A stretch of DNA of 64,000 bases from Chryseobacterium sp. ISL-6 (lineage in GTDB: Bacteria > Bacteroidota > Bacteroidia > Flavobacteriales > Weeksellaceae). How positions within the stretch are numbered: position 1 is the stretch's first letter; each line of letters begins with the position of its first letter. Both the position numbers and the translations under genes were made by a program. The notes under the pieces were generated by a model. It was not told the origin of the DNA. It saw only the letters and a program-made list of their open reading frames with translations, and made no database searches. Where the stretch lies: positions 310,001-374,000 of the forward strand of contig NZ_JAGGPT010000005.1 of the NCBI RefSeq assembly GCF_018613715.1, written 5' to 3'. This document shows positions 7,554 to 17,302 of the stretch, one piece after another.

Positions 7554-9152
7554 ATGAAGAAAAATTTATTCCTATTTTTTCTATGTATAAATGCTTTGTG
7601 TCTTGCACAAAAACCAATTTTTGTTAAAGCGAAAGTAAATGCTGTGAATGTCTATAGAAGTTCTGCTGAATTGCAAAATTCCATCAGTTTTTCCATACCT
7701 GCTGGTTCGTCTGAAGTTGTTATTACAAATATTTCAGATGAGATTGAAGAAAGATCTTTGCAAATCAATATTAATAACAAGAATGTGTCTATCCTTTCTT
7801 CTCAGTATACAGATAACTATACATCTGAATATGATATGGATAAGACAAATCCTAGGATTAAAAAAGTGACTGACAGTATTACTATAGTTGAGAACCTCAT
7901 TTCAAAATCCAATATAGAATTGGAAGCCAATACTAAGACTCTTGAACTTTTGGATAAAAACCAAACTGTTTTAGTGGGTAGCAATGCATCAAATGTTACA
8001 CAATTGATACAACTAACAGAATTCTATAAGAATAAAAGAATTGAAATAAGCAATATTTTAGCCGCTGTTAATAAAAATAATGCTGTGCTTCAGAAAAAAT
8101 TGGCTAGATTAAAAAGCAGTTTGAAAGTAAATTCTGAAATGGAAGAAGCCTCTTCAGATGGTGTTCTAATTGTAAGGTTAACGAGTAGTACTCCTGTAAA
8201 TGTAAAAGCTGAAGTAAGCTATTTGACTAGAAATGCATCATGGCAGCCATTTTATGAAATAAGGGGAAATAAACTTTCAGAACCCTTAGATGTGATTTTT
8301 AAAGCTAAAATAAGACAGGATACAGGTTTAGACTGGAAAGGGGTTAAGCTGTCTCTAATTAATGGAAGATCCTCCCATAAGAATATAGCTCCAGTATTAA
8401 ACCCTTGGTTTCTAAATTCATATAAGAATGAAGAAAAAGTTGTGGCAAGAGCATATGGTATTAAAAGTGATACAATTGCTAAAGAGCAAAATATTGAAGA
8501 GGTTGTTGTAACAGCAATGGGTTTTACCTCTGTTGAAAATCAATTTAATATTAGTTTTGATGTAGATGTTCCGTATGATATTTTAGGTAATAATGAAGAT
8601 CATCTTATTAATCTTAAACAAATAAAAATCCCTGCTACTTACAAATATTCGGCAATTCCAAAATATAATAGAGATGCATTTTTAGTTGCAAAGATTAAGG
8701 ACTTTAATAAATTCAATCTCATTTCAGCACCTGCTACAATAGTCTTTGAAAATATGTATATAGGGGAAACAAACATTAAACCTGATCAAACGAACGATGA
8801 GCTAAGTATTACTTTAGGCGATGATAAAAAAATAAGTATTCAAAAAGAAATTGTTGATGATAAAAGTAGCATCAAATTATTTTCATCTTATCAAGAAAAA
8901 ACTTATACCTATGATATTGTAATCCGAAATAATAAGAAGGATCCAATAGATATGGAACTTAAAGATCAGTTTCCGCTAAGTAAAGATGAGTCTGTAAAAA
9001 TTGAGCTCTTACAAAGTGATCAGGCGGAAGTTGACAAGGAGAAAGGATATTTGACCTGGAATGTGAAAATTTCTCCATCAGAAACTAAGAAGTTTCGGGT
9101 GAGTTACAAAGTAAGATATCCAAAGGATTATTCAATAAACAATCTTAATTAA
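7554..9152 (+). CDS. DUF4139 / MuiA-family secreted protein
   Basis: A 532-residue protein with a Sec signal peptide (MKKNLFLFFLCINALCLAQ). The N-terminal DUF4140-like region (about 25-120) is followed by a coiled-coil stretch (about 105-205), then a DUF4139 beta-rich region to the C terminus (SYLTRNASWQPFYEIRG, LDWKGVKLSLINGR). This matches the mucoidy inhibitor A (MuiA) family, whose molecular role is poorly known. Odd feature: residues 314-324 read IEEVVVTAMGF, the signature found just before the plug of SusC-type TonB-dependent receptors, here inside a loop of an unrelated fold. Localisation is probably periplasmic or outer-membrane associated. Confidence 0.85.
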   Translation: MKKNLFLFFLCINALCLAQKPIFVKAKVNAVNVYRSSAELQNSISFSIPAGSSEVVITNISDEIEERSLQININNKNVSILSSQYTDNYTSEYDMDKTNPRIKKVTDSITIVENLISKSNIELEANTKTLELLDKNQTVLVGSNASNVTQLIQLTEFYKNKRIEISNILAAVNKNNAVLQKKLARLKSSLKVNSEMEEASSDGVLIVRLTSSTPVNVKAEVSYLTRNASWQPFYEIRGNKLSEPLDVIFKAKIRQDTGLDWKGVKLSLINGRSSHKNIAPVLNPWFLNSYKNEEKVVARAYGIKSDTIAKEQNIEEVVVTAMGFTSVENQFNISFDVDVPYDILGNNEDHLINLKQIKIPATYKYSAIPKYNRDAFLVAKIKDFNKFNLISAPATIVFENMYIGETNIKPDQTNDELSITLGDDKKISIQKEIVDDKSSIKLFSSYQEKTYTYDIVIRNNKKDPIDMELKDQFPLSKDESVKIELLQSDQAEVDKEKGYLTWNVKISPSETKKFRVSYKVRYPKDYSINNLN

Positions 9153-9169
9153 GATATCATAGTATTTAC

Positions 9170-9177
9170 TATTTTTG
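9170..9177 (+). promoter_or_regulatory. -7 box TATTTTTG for murI
   Basis: An exact TAnnTTTG that overlaps an in-frame TTG at 9175 and so excludes it as start. The next TTG, at 9196, is 18 bases downstream of the box. Confidence 0.6.
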
Positions 9178-9195
9178 TATAAAATTTCAACTCAT

Positions 9196-10026
9196 TTGAA
9201 AACTAAAAAACAAGACTACTCACATCTTTCACCAAAACAACCTATCGGAATTTTTGATAGTGGAGTGGGAGGATTAACGGTGGCTAAAGAAATAAAAAGA
9301 CTGCTTCCTAATGAAGACCTCATTTATTTTGGGGATACAAAACACCTTCCTTATGGTGAGAAGTCTCGTGAGGCAATTATAGAATATTCTACGAAAATTA
9401 CTAATTTTTTGCTGGAGCAAAACTGTAAAGCAATAGTCATAGCTTGTAATACGGCAACAGCAAATGCTTTAAATGAAGTAATGCAGGCAGTAGCCGGAAA
9501 AGTTCCTGTTATTGACGTGATCAATCCGGTAGCAGAAAAAGTATCCTATGAAATTCATACGAATGTTGGAGTAATAGCTACGAAAGCGACGGTAAATTCA
9601 GGCTTATATAAAAAAAGCATCCGAAAACATAATAAATGGATTAAAGTAGATGAATTGGCAACTCCTTTGTTAGTGCCCGCGATCGAAGAAGGTTTTAAGA
9701 ATCATCCGATTACACATGCGATCATTTATAATTATTTAAGTAATAGTAAATTAAAGAATATAGAAACTTTAATTTTAGGGTGTACCCACTATCCTTTATT
9801 AATTGATGAAATAAAGCAGTATTATGGAAATCGTGTTCGTGTTATTGACTCACCAAACATTGTAGCCAGTCATTTAAAAATTATTTTAGATAAATACAAT
9901 CTTTTAAATGACCAGAATGCCAAGCCAAACTATCATTTCTATCTTTCGGATCTGACTAAGAATTTTGAAAAGATTTCGAAAAAGTTCTTTGGGAAGACAA
10001 TTGATTTAGAGTTAAAAGTATTATGA
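9196..10026 (+). CDS. murI: Glutamate racemase
   Basis: A 276-residue cytoplasmic enzyme interconverting L- and D-glutamate for peptidoglycan synthesis. Seen: PIGIFDSGVGGLTV (substrate phosphate/carboxylate loop with the conserved Asp-Ser), DTKHLPYGEKS, and the two catalytic cysteines in IACNTATAN and LGCTHYPLL. I use the TTG at 9196 (reads MKTKKQDYSH) because there is no ATG upstream of the conserved domain and the promoter box covers the previous TTG. The N-terminal about 15 residues before PIGIFDSG are an extension of unknown role. Confidence 0.93.
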   Translation: MKTKKQDYSHLSPKQPIGIFDSGVGGLTVAKEIKRLLPNEDLIYFGDTKHLPYGEKSREAIIEYSTKITNFLLEQNCKAIVIACNTATANALNEVMQAVAGKVPVIDVINPVAEKVSYEIHTNVGVIATKATVNSGLYKKSIRKHNKWIKVDELATPLLVPAIEEGFKNHPITHAIIYNYLSNSKLKNIETLILGCTHYPLLIDEIKQYYGNRVRVIDSPNIVASHLKIILDKYNLLNDQNAKPNYHFYLSDLTKNFEKISKKFFGKTIDLELKVL

Positions 10027-10094
10027 TCTTAAAATATTCTTCTGGATTACTGTTTAGAAATTAAAGAAATAAGAGAATAGATTTTTCTAAATAA

Positions 10095-10123
10095 ACCGCC
10101 ATTAAGTTAAACTTAATGGCGGT
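10095..10123. terminator. 13-bp perfect hairpin between convergent murI and symporter genes
   Basis: ACCGCCATTAAGT pairs perfectly with ACTTAATGGCGGT around a TAA loop. No long T run follows on either strand. Location between two convergent 3' ends suggests a shared transcription stop. Confidence 0.6.
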
Positions 10124-10193
10124 CATCAATATAAAATACCAAAAATGGAAATGTGTTGTTATTTTTTAAACTGTAATAAAATCTGATTGTAAT

Positions 10194-11801
10194 TTAACGA
10201 TTAGGAATAATTCCTAGGGGGCTGAAAACGATAAAAACAATAATGGTAAGAATAATGATGCAGATAGATGCAGGCTTTAGGTATTTCCAGTTTTCTACGT
10301 TTACTGTACCTGTATCCTTAATAACGAAGTTGTTTTCTCTGGGGTAATATTTACTCGCAATAACAAGGGTAAGAATAGTAACAAAAAATGCAACGGCCAG
10401 ACGGTGTAAAAAATGGATTTTTACTTCCATTGCTTCTAATCCAAATTTTGAAAATAGATAAAGTATTGTACCCGATATTAATCCTATTTTAGCTGCTTTT
10501 GCAGACACTTTTGGGAGTAGTAATCCTGCAATGATGATCGCAAAAATGGGCATATTGAAGATGGAACTGAATTCCTGAAGAATAATATAAAGTCCTTTGC
10601 CTGCCATGCTAATAAAGGGAGCAATAGCCATAGATACTAAAGCCATGACAGTACCACTTTTTTTGCCGAATTTTACGATCTGGGTTTCGGTAGCATCTTT
10701 CTTCAAATATCCTTTATAGATATCGATGGAGAACAAAGTGGAAGCACTATTTAGCGCTCCGTTAAAGGTACTTAATATAGCTCCTACTACAATCGCCGCA
10801 AAAATACCAATACCACCAATGGGTAATACAGACTTTACAAGCTCTGGATAGGCATAATCTGGATCATTTAAACTATTTTTAAAATAATAGTAAGCTATTA
10901 TACCTGGTACCACAACAATAAAAGGAACGAAAATTTTGAAAAAGGCAGTCAGTAATACTCCCTTTTGTCCTTCTGCCAGATTTTTAGCTGCCAGTGCCCG
11001 TTGGATAATAGATTGGTTCATTGTCCAATAGAAAATCTGTGGAATAAACATTCCTGTAAAAAGTACGGGAAACGGAAGATCGGAAGTGGATTCTCCTACT
11101 GCATTAAAACGGTCGGGAACTGCTTCAAAAACAGTGTGTACACCGGTTAGAAAATTTCCATCGCCAATTTTATAAAAAGCCAATATCGGAATTAATGACC
11201 CTCCGATAATCAGCCCTATCCCATTGATAAGATCTGATATCGCCACTGCTTTTAATCCTCCTAAAATAGCATATATAGATCCCATGACCCCAATTCCAAC
11301 CACCATCACCACCATAGCGGTGAATTTATCAATATTCAGATTCTCAGAAACATTGAAAATACTTTCCATAGTGATAGCCCCTGTATAGAGAACAATAGGA
11401 AGAAGGGTGGTGATATAGAGTAGAAGGAATAACGTGGAGCAAATCATTCTGGTTTGTTTATCATAACGCAGTTCTAAAAACTCTGTAATGGTTACTAGGC
11501 CCATCTTTAGATATCTCGGAAGAAAATATACAGCCATAAGTACTAAAGCTACAGCAGCTAAGGTCTCCCAGGCCATTACTTCCATCCCAAAAGCATAGGC
11601 ACTTCCGTTGAGACCTACTAAATGTTCTGTCGATAGATTTGTAAGTAGCAATGAAGCTACAATTAAGATAGCGCTGAGATCCCGGCCACCCAAAAAATAA
11701 CCGATAGAGGAATGTGTCATTTTTGTTTTTCTTGTATACCACCAGGAGATAAATGCTACTCCACCAGTAAATAAGAGAAAAGGAATTAATATAATAAACA
11801 T
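10194..11801 (-). CDS. Sodium:solute symporter (SSS/SLC5), probable inositol importer
   Basis: A 535-residue inner-membrane protein with about 13-14 membrane helices and the SLC5 pattern: FLGGRDLSAILIVASLLLTNLSTEHLVGLNG near residues 37-67, GMEVMAWE, and FNGALNSASTLFSIDIY around residues 345-361. The SSS family couples Na+ entry to uptake of sugars, inositols or amino acids. Substrate is inferred from context only: it is the last gene of a myo-inositol degradation operon, 45 bases after a Gfo/Idh/MocA dehydrogenase. The family includes the animal SMIT myo-inositol transporters. A sugar or other polyol remains possible. Confidence 0.88.
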   Translation of the reverse strand: MFIILIPFLLFTGGVAFISWWYTRKTKMTHSSIGYFLGGRDLSAILIVASLLLTNLSTEHLVGLNGSAYAFGMEVMAWETLAAVALVLMAVYFLPRYLKMGLVTITEFLELRYDKQTRMICSTLFLLLYITTLLPIVLYTGAITMESIFNVSENLNIDKFTAMVVMVVGIGVMGSIYAILGGLKAVAISDLINGIGLIIGGSLIPILAFYKIGDGNFLTGVHTVFEAVPDRFNAVGESTSDLPFPVLFTGMFIPQIFYWTMNQSIIQRALAAKNLAEGQKGVLLTAFFKIFVPFIVVVPGIIAYYYFKNSLNDPDYAYPELVKSVLPIGGIGIFAAIVVGAILSTFNGALNSASTLFSIDIYKGYLKKDATETQIVKFGKKSGTVMALVSMAIAPFISMAGKGLYIILQEFSSIFNMPIFAIIIAGLLLPKVSAKAAKIGLISGTILYLFSKFGLEAMEVKIHFLHRLAVAFFVTILTLVIASKYYPRENNFVIKDTGTVNVENWKYLKPASICIIILTIIVFIVFSPLGIIPNR

Positions 11802-11846
11802 GATTTTAAGATTTGATTTTTTAAATTGTTGTATTAATTATTTTCT

Positions 11847-12827
11847 TTACAGAAAAATCAACTGGTGCTTTTCCAAGGATTGTTCACATGCATTTGCTAA
11901 CATTGATGCTTTCAAAGCGTCATTGGCAGTAGAAGGAAAATCTTTTTGTTCCTGTATACAAGAGAGAAATGCTTTTGCTTCTTCTACATAGGAATCTTTA
12001 TATCTTTCTAGAAAGAACGGTTCCAAAACACTGCTCTGGATAGTGCTTCCAGAATAAAATTGGATGTTGTTGATCTTTTTATTTTCTGCACAGATCATTC
12101 CCTCATCTCCTAATATCTCTAACCTCTGATCATATCCATATGAAGCTTTTCTACTGTTGTCTATATTGCAAATAATCCCATTTTTAAATTTCAGGGTAAT
12201 AAGGGTTGTATCTATATCTTCGGTGTAGTTTTTTGAGCCTATAGCAATAACCTGCTCAACTTCGCTTCCGCTAATAAAACGGGCCATATCCAAATCATGA
12301 ATGCTCATGTCATTGTAGATACCACCTGATTGTCTGGTGTATTCTGTAGAAGGAGGAAAAGGATCTCGGCTTGTTATTTTAATGATAACAGGTTTTCCAA
12401 TGTCCTTCATCCTTTTTTTGACAGAAGCAAAATCAGGATCGAAACGACGGTTAAAACCTACCATAAGACGATTATTGATATTGGGATAGGAATCAATTAG
12501 AGACTGTATTTTACCTAGATCTGCATCCAGAGGCTTCTCGCAGAAAACATATTTATTGTTTTCCAGAGCTTCTTTTACCTGAATAAAATGATAAGCAGTA
12601 GGGGAGCATATCCAAACTGCATCAATTTCTTCTTGTTGAAGAATGTTACGATAATCAGGATAAAAATCTGGAATCTGATGTTCTTTGGCTATTTTTTTTC
12701 CATGCTCTATAACAGGATCTGATATTGCTATTATTTCTATATTCGTTAATGCTTTTAGAGCAGCAAGATGTATTTGCCCAATTCTTCCGAGGCCAATAAT
12801 GCCTGCCTTTATTTTTTTTGTACTCAC
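11847..12827 (-). CDS. Gfo/Idh/MocA oxidoreductase, second inositol dehydrogenase candidate
   Basis: A 326-residue NAD(P)-dependent oxidoreductase. N-terminal Rossmann fold with GIIGLGRIGQIHL at residues 9-21; FCEKPLD around residue 95 supplies the catalytic Lys; NDMSIHDLDMARF around residues 170-182 supplies the Asp and His of the catalytic triad known from B. subtilis IolG. C-terminal alpha/beta domain. It parallels the IolG encoded at 18207-19238 but is clearly divergent. In the iol operon it may act on another stereoisomer (scyllo- or chiro-inositol) or cofactor; this is inference. It lies between iolA and the symporter, same strand. Confidence 0.88.
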   Translation of the reverse strand: MSTKKIKAGIIGLGRIGQIHLAALKALTNIEIIAISDPVIEHGKKIAKEHQIPDFYPDYRNILQQEEIDAVWICSPTAYHFIQVKEALENNKYVFCEKPLDADLGKIQSLIDSYPNINNRLMVGFNRRFDPDFASVKKRMKDIGKPVIIKITSRDPFPPSTEYTRQSGGIYNDMSIHDLDMARFISGSEVEQVIAIGSKNYTEDIDTTLITLKFKNGIICNIDNSRKASYGYDQRLEILGDEGMICAENKKINNIQFYSGSTIQSSVLEPFFLERYKDSYVEEAKAFLSCIQEQKDFPSTANDALKASMLANACEQSLEKHQLIFL

Positions 12828-12891
12828 TTTTTTATAATTTCATTTGTGTTTTTGTTTATCTGAATAAGCATAAAGGATATTGATAAGAATT

Positions 12892-14367
12892 TTAAAAAGT
12901 CCTAGACCAGTTTTTTGGCCAACGTTCGATAACAACTTTTGTCTGAGTGTAAAATTCTATTCCATGACGACCCTGTGCATGAAGATCTCCGAAGAAAGAA
13001 TCTTTCCATCCTGAGAATGGGAATTGAGCAACAGGAGCAGCAACCCCAACGTTGATTCCAATATTCCCGGCCATAGCTTCATTACGGAATTTACGGGCTG
13101 AAAGACCATCCTGTGTAAATATACACGCCATGTTGCCATAACGTCCACTATTGATAAATTGGATAGAATCCTCCAGGGATTTAAAATTTAGCAGACTCAT
13201 GACAGGTCCAAAAATTTCCGTGGAGATAAATTCTTTTCCTAATGGAATATTTTCAAGAATCGAAGGATAAAGGAAGTGGCCGTTTTCATAACCTGAGACT
13301 TTTTTTTGAGTTCCATCTACCAGAAAATTAGCTCCTTCACTGAGTCCCTTCTGGATAAGTTCTTCTATTCTGGTTTTACTTTCTTTGGAGATCACAGGGC
13401 CCATTTCGATTCCCGCTTCCATCCCATATCCTACTTTTCTGGATTTGGCAGCTTCTACCAATGCTTCTTTGTAATTTTTATCGTCTCCAATTGTGATTAC
13501 AAGGGAGGCAGCAAGACAACGTTGACCGGCGCAGCCATATACCGAATCGGTAATGATTTTTGTTGTCATCTCGATGTCTGCATCAGGCATAATGACAATA
13601 GGATTTTTAGCACCCCCTTGCGCCTGAACACGTTTCCCGTATTTGGCACCTTCGGAGTAGATGTATTTGGCTACATTTGTAGAACCAACAAAGCTTACGG
13701 CTTTTACATCAGGATGTTGAAGCATAGCATCCACAGATTCTTTTCCGCCATGTACCAGATTTAAAATTCCTTTTGGAAGATCAATATTGTTATGAATAAG
13801 ATCGAATACATACTGCATGGTAGTAGGTACCTTTTCTGAAGATTTTAAAATGAATGCATTACCTGTTGCAATAGCATACGGAAGGAACCAAAAGGGAATC
13901 ATTCCGGGAAAATTAAATGGTGTAATACAGACGCATACACCTAAAGGCTGTCTGATCATAAATTCATCAATACCAGAAGCTATATTTTCTGAAAATTCAG
14001 ATTGATTCATGACATAAGTACCGCATGCTACCTCAATATTTTCAATGGCGCGCTGGATTTCTCCTAAAGATTCGGTATAGGTTTTTCCACATTCGGAGGT
14101 GATCAATTTAGCAATCTCTTCTTTATGATTTTCCAAAAGGGTCTTCATTTTGAAAAGCGGCTGTACTCTTTTCATAGCGGGAATATCTTTCCATTCCAAA
14201 TAGGCCTGATGGGCATATTCTATTGCTTTATTGACATCTTTTGCAGTGTCCGGTCCATAGGGTACCTTTGCGATGAGTTCCTGAGTAGCCGGATTATGTA
14301 CCGAAAGGTTTTGGGTGCTGCTACTGCTTTTCCATTCTCCGTTGATATAATTTTTTAATTGATCCAT
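12892..14367 (-). CDS. iolA: CoA-acylating (methyl)malonate-semialdehyde dehydrogenase
   Basis: A 491-residue aldehyde dehydrogenase (also called MmsA) oxidising malonate semialdehyde with CoA and NAD+ to acetyl-CoA and CO2, the last step of inositol degradation. Seen: INGEWKSSS start, CVCITPFNFPGMIPFWF cofactor segment near residue 146, and the catalytic Cys in YGCAGQRCLAAS near residue 284, where the RCLA context is typical of the CoA-dependent subgroup. ALDHs with this CoA-dependent activity lack the usual general-base Glu, consistent with the short FVGST segment. It follows iolD by 17 bases in the operon. Confidence 0.93.
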   Translation of the reverse strand: MDQLKNYINGEWKSSSSTQNLSVHNPATQELIAKVPYGPDTAKDVNKAIEYAHQAYLEWKDIPAMKRVQPLFKMKTLLENHKEEIAKLITSECGKTYTESLGEIQRAIENIEVACGTYVMNQSEFSENIASGIDEFMIRQPLGVCVCITPFNFPGMIPFWFLPYAIATGNAFILKSSEKVPTTMQYVFDLIHNNIDLPKGILNLVHGGKESVDAMLQHPDVKAVSFVGSTNVAKYIYSEGAKYGKRVQAQGGAKNPIVIMPDADIEMTTKIITDSVYGCAGQRCLAASLVITIGDDKNYKEALVEAAKSRKVGYGMEAGIEMGPVISKESKTRIEELIQKGLSEGANFLVDGTQKKVSGYENGHFLYPSILENIPLGKEFISTEIFGPVMSLLNFKSLEDSIQFINSGRYGNMACIFTQDGLSARKFRNEAMAGNIGINVGVAAPVAQFPFSGWKDSFFGDLHAQGRHGIEFYTQTKVVIERWPKNWSRTF

Positions 14368-14384
14368 ATGGGTTTTATTATTAA

Positions 14385-16265
14385 TTAATATTGATTAGGT
14401 TTTATATATTGTCTTTGCTTTTGTTTATTAAGCTCATATTGTTTTCGGGCTTCATTCACTTCAGGAAAGACAGATATTTCGGGTATAGGCACTTCCCACC
14501 ATGAATATTCATAGCCCTGCATTTTTCTGTCCCGAATAGTTTCTGCATAGATAACAGTTGTTTGATTATTGCTTTTTGCGTTGACCAGACTTTCTTTAAA
14601 TTCATCCATATTTTGAGGACGGTAAACTATTGCTCCAAGACTTTCAGCATTTGTTGCTAAATCTGTCATAAGGGGATCTCCGTCCAGTTGACCTGTTATT
14701 TCATTTCTATAATTGAAATAGGTTCCGAAACCTTCACCTCCAACAGAATTTGAAAGCCCTCCAATAGAAGCATAACCGCTGTTATTGATTAATATCACGG
14801 TGATTTTATATCCTTCCTGTAGACTTGTTACTAGATCCGATGGCATCATAAGGTAGGTAGCATCACCGCACATTACATATATTTCCCGGTCTGGAGCAGC
14901 CATTTTAGCACCAAGTCCACCGGGAATTTCATATCCCATGCATGAGTTGCCATATTCCAGATGGAATCCCTTTGAGCTCTTGGTCCGCCATAATTTATGT
15001 AAATCTCCTGGCAAAGAACCTGCAGCACATAACATTACATCTTGATCGTCTATAAAATCATTTAATGCACCAATATATTCTGCCTGTACGGGATAGTCAG
15101 GATTTTCACATAAATAAGCTTTCGTTACTATCCCATCCCACTCATAATGATAAGCTCGGATTCTTTCCACATAATCACTTCCAGTATAATAATCCCCTAA
15201 CATTTCTTTCAGTATTTTCAGGATCTCTCTGGCATCTCCCTGTAAAGGAACTGCACTATGTTTAAAGGCATCAATTTCTGCAATATTGATATTAATAAAG
15301 GTAACGTCGGGGTTTTGCCAAGCCGACTTTGAGGCCGACATAAAATCTCCATAACGGGTACCTATACCGATGACTAGGTCTGTTTCTCTGGCGATTTCAT
15401 TGGCTCCTTTAGTACCTGTTCCTCCCATTGCTCCTAAATTAAGCGGATGTTGGTAATGTAAAGAACCCTTTCCGCCATAGGTTTCTGCAACAGGAATTCC
15501 ATGTTGCTCGACAAAAGATTTCAGCTCTTCTTCTGCTTCGGAGTAAATGACTCCTCCACCCGCGATCAACATCGGTTTTTTCGCTTTTTTTATAAGGTGT
15601 ACTGCTTTTTTTAATAATTGCTGATCTGGAATAGGTCTGGGAATGTACCATATTCTTTTTTCAAAAAGCTGAGTCGGGAAATCATAAGCTTCCGTCTGTA
15701 CATCATGCGGAAGAGCGAGGGTAACAGCACCAGTTTCAGCCGGAGAAGTAAGGACACGCATCGCTTCCAGTAATGAGGAAGTAAGTTGTTCGGGACGCTG
15801 AATACGATCCCAGTATTTTGAGATAGGTTTAAAACAATCGTTGACAGAAATATCCTGCGTTTGGCTAACTTCTAATTGCTGCAATAGAGGAGAAGCAGAG
15901 CGGGTGGCAAAAAAATCTCCCGGTAGCAGTAGTACAGGTAATCTATTGATCGTGGCACCTGCTGCTGCAGTGACCATGTTAAGTGCTCCCGGACCTATAG
16001 AAGTAGTACAGACAAATGTCTGCATTCTATTTTTCATTTTTGCATAGGCAGCGGCAGTATGCACCATTGCCTGTTCATGGCGGCTCTGATAATATTTAAA
16101 ATCATGATTCTGTTTCAGTGCTTCACCTAATCCAGCTACATTTCCATGTCCAAAAATTCCAAAACATCCTGCAAAAAACTGTAATTCTTTATCGTCTCTT
16201 TTTGTGTATTGATTTTTTAAAAATTCTATGGTGGCCTGTGCCACGGTTAATCTTTTTGTATCCAT
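14385..16265 (-). CDS. iolD: 3D-(3,5/4)-trihydroxycyclohexane-1,2-dione hydrolase
   Basis: A 626-residue thiamine-diphosphate enzyme opening the inositol-derived ring diketone to 5-deoxyglucuronate. N-terminal pyrimidine-binding domain contains FGHGNVAGLGEAL (residues about 33-45) and the conserved RHEQAMVHTAAAYAK with the Glu that activates ThDP. The C-terminal PP domain has GDATYLMMPSDLVTSLQEG followed by NNSGYAS, the metal/diphosphate motif (GDx...NN). Length fits IolD. Gene order with iolC (20 bases apart) and iolA supports the assignment. Confidence 0.95.
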   Translation of the reverse strand: MDTKRLTVAQATIEFLKNQYTKRDDKELQFFAGCFGIFGHGNVAGLGEALKQNHDFKYYQSRHEQAMVHTAAAYAKMKNRMQTFVCTTSIGPGALNMVTAAAGATINRLPVLLLPGDFFATRSASPLLQQLEVSQTQDISVNDCFKPISKYWDRIQRPEQLTSSLLEAMRVLTSPAETGAVTLALPHDVQTEAYDFPTQLFEKRIWYIPRPIPDQQLLKKAVHLIKKAKKPMLIAGGGVIYSEAEEELKSFVEQHGIPVAETYGGKGSLHYQHPLNLGAMGGTGTKGANEIARETDLVIGIGTRYGDFMSASKSAWQNPDVTFININIAEIDAFKHSAVPLQGDAREILKILKEMLGDYYTGSDYVERIRAYHYEWDGIVTKAYLCENPDYPVQAEYIGALNDFIDDQDVMLCAAGSLPGDLHKLWRTKSSKGFHLEYGNSCMGYEIPGGLGAKMAAPDREIYVMCGDATYLMMPSDLVTSLQEGYKITVILINNSGYASIGGLSNSVGGEGFGTYFNYRNEITGQLDGDPLMTDLATNAESLGAIVYRPQNMDEFKESLVNAKSNNQTTVIYAETIRDRKMQGYEYSWWEVPIPEISVFPEVNEARKQYELNKQKQRQYIKPNQY

Positions 16266-16285
16266 GATTTCGGTGCTTGATCGAT

Positions 16286-17290
16286 TTAAAAATTTCCATT
16301 ATCTTCAATAAACTGAATAATCTCCGGATAAGTAGGAGCAAAGTTGCTGCATCCCTGCTTGGTGACCATCCAGGCCCCACAGGCATTTGCCAGACGGGCA
16401 GATTGGTAGGTATCCCAACCTTGAAGATATCCGTATACAAATCCGGAGGCAAATGCATCTCCTGCACCCAGTACATTAACAACTTCTACAGGAAAGCCAG
16501 GAATAGTTTCTATCCTTCCATCTGGATAATATGCTGTAACGCCTTTGGGGCCTGTTTTTACTAAAAGAAGTTTGATTCCAGAATGTAATACCTGTCTGAT
16601 CACAGTGTTGATATCGCCTTCGATAGTAGGAGAGGAGATGGCACTGTCGGTTATTTTCACTTGGTTAGAATCCGTAAGTCCCATTGCTAAAAGCTCTTCT
16701 TCTGTTCCCATTACAATATCACATAAGGGTAAATACTGACGTAAAGTGACTCCAAATGCACGTACATCATGCCATAAACTGGCCCTGAAATCGATATCCA
16801 GAAAAATAGTGATACCTTTTGCTTTTGCTTTTTCTGTTGCATAGATCGCAGCGCTTCGGGTAGGTTCTATGGAAAGTGCTGTACCAGTCATTAAAAATGA
16901 TTTATATTGATCAAAGTCTATGGTATTTACCATGTCGATGGTCATATAATTGTCAGGGGCTTTATCCCGGTAAAATACAAGCGGGAATTTATCAGGAGGT
17001 ACAATACCGCATACTACAGCCGTACTCGTTGTCCCTTCGATAGTATTTATATAAGAGGTATCTACATTTTCCAATTTCAATGTATTAATGATAAAACCGC
17101 CTATAGGATCATTTCCTACACCTGTTACTATGCTTGTTTTAAGACCAAGTCTTTGTGCTCCTATAGAAATATTGACGGGTGATCCGCCAATGGCAGTGGT
17201 CAATTCTTTGATATCATTAAATTCAGCACCGATATTTTTGGAATATAAATCTATACTTGCTCTTCCGAATGTTAGTAAATCAAATTTCAT
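16286..17290 (-). CDS. iolC: 5-dehydro-2-deoxygluconokinase
   Basis: A 334-residue PfkB-family sugar kinase phosphorylating 2-deoxy-5-keto-D-gluconate (DKG) at C6. Seen: FGRASIDLYSKNIGAEF at the N terminus, TAIGGSPVNISIGAQRLG (PfkB signature 1) near residues 32-49, and VLGAGDAFASGFVYG (signature 2 with catalytic Asp) near residues 272-286. Bacillus IolC has the same short form, without the C-terminal aldolase found in some actinobacterial fusions. It sits between iolB (12 bases) and iolD. Confidence 0.94.
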   Translation of the reverse strand: MKFDLLTFGRASIDLYSKNIGAEFNDIKELTTAIGGSPVNISIGAQRLGLKTSIVTGVGNDPIGGFIINTLKLENVDTSYINTIEGTTSTAVVCGIVPPDKFPLVFYRDKAPDNYMTIDMVNTIDFDQYKSFLMTGTALSIEPTRSAAIYATEKAKAKGITIFLDIDFRASLWHDVRAFGVTLRQYLPLCDIVMGTEEELLAMGLTDSNQVKITDSAISSPTIEGDINTVIRQVLHSGIKLLLVKTGPKGVTAYYPDGRIETIPGFPVEVVNVLGAGDAFASGFVYGYLQGWDTYQSARLANACGAWMVTKQGCSNFAPTYPEIIQFIEDNGNF

Positions 17291-17302
17291 TTTAACTTTG
17301 TA

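Noticed and set aside
13306..13764. A 152-residue plus-strand frame antisense to iolA
   Set aside because: It lies wholly inside iolA on the opposite strand, has no promoter box and a composition typical of a reading-frame shadow.
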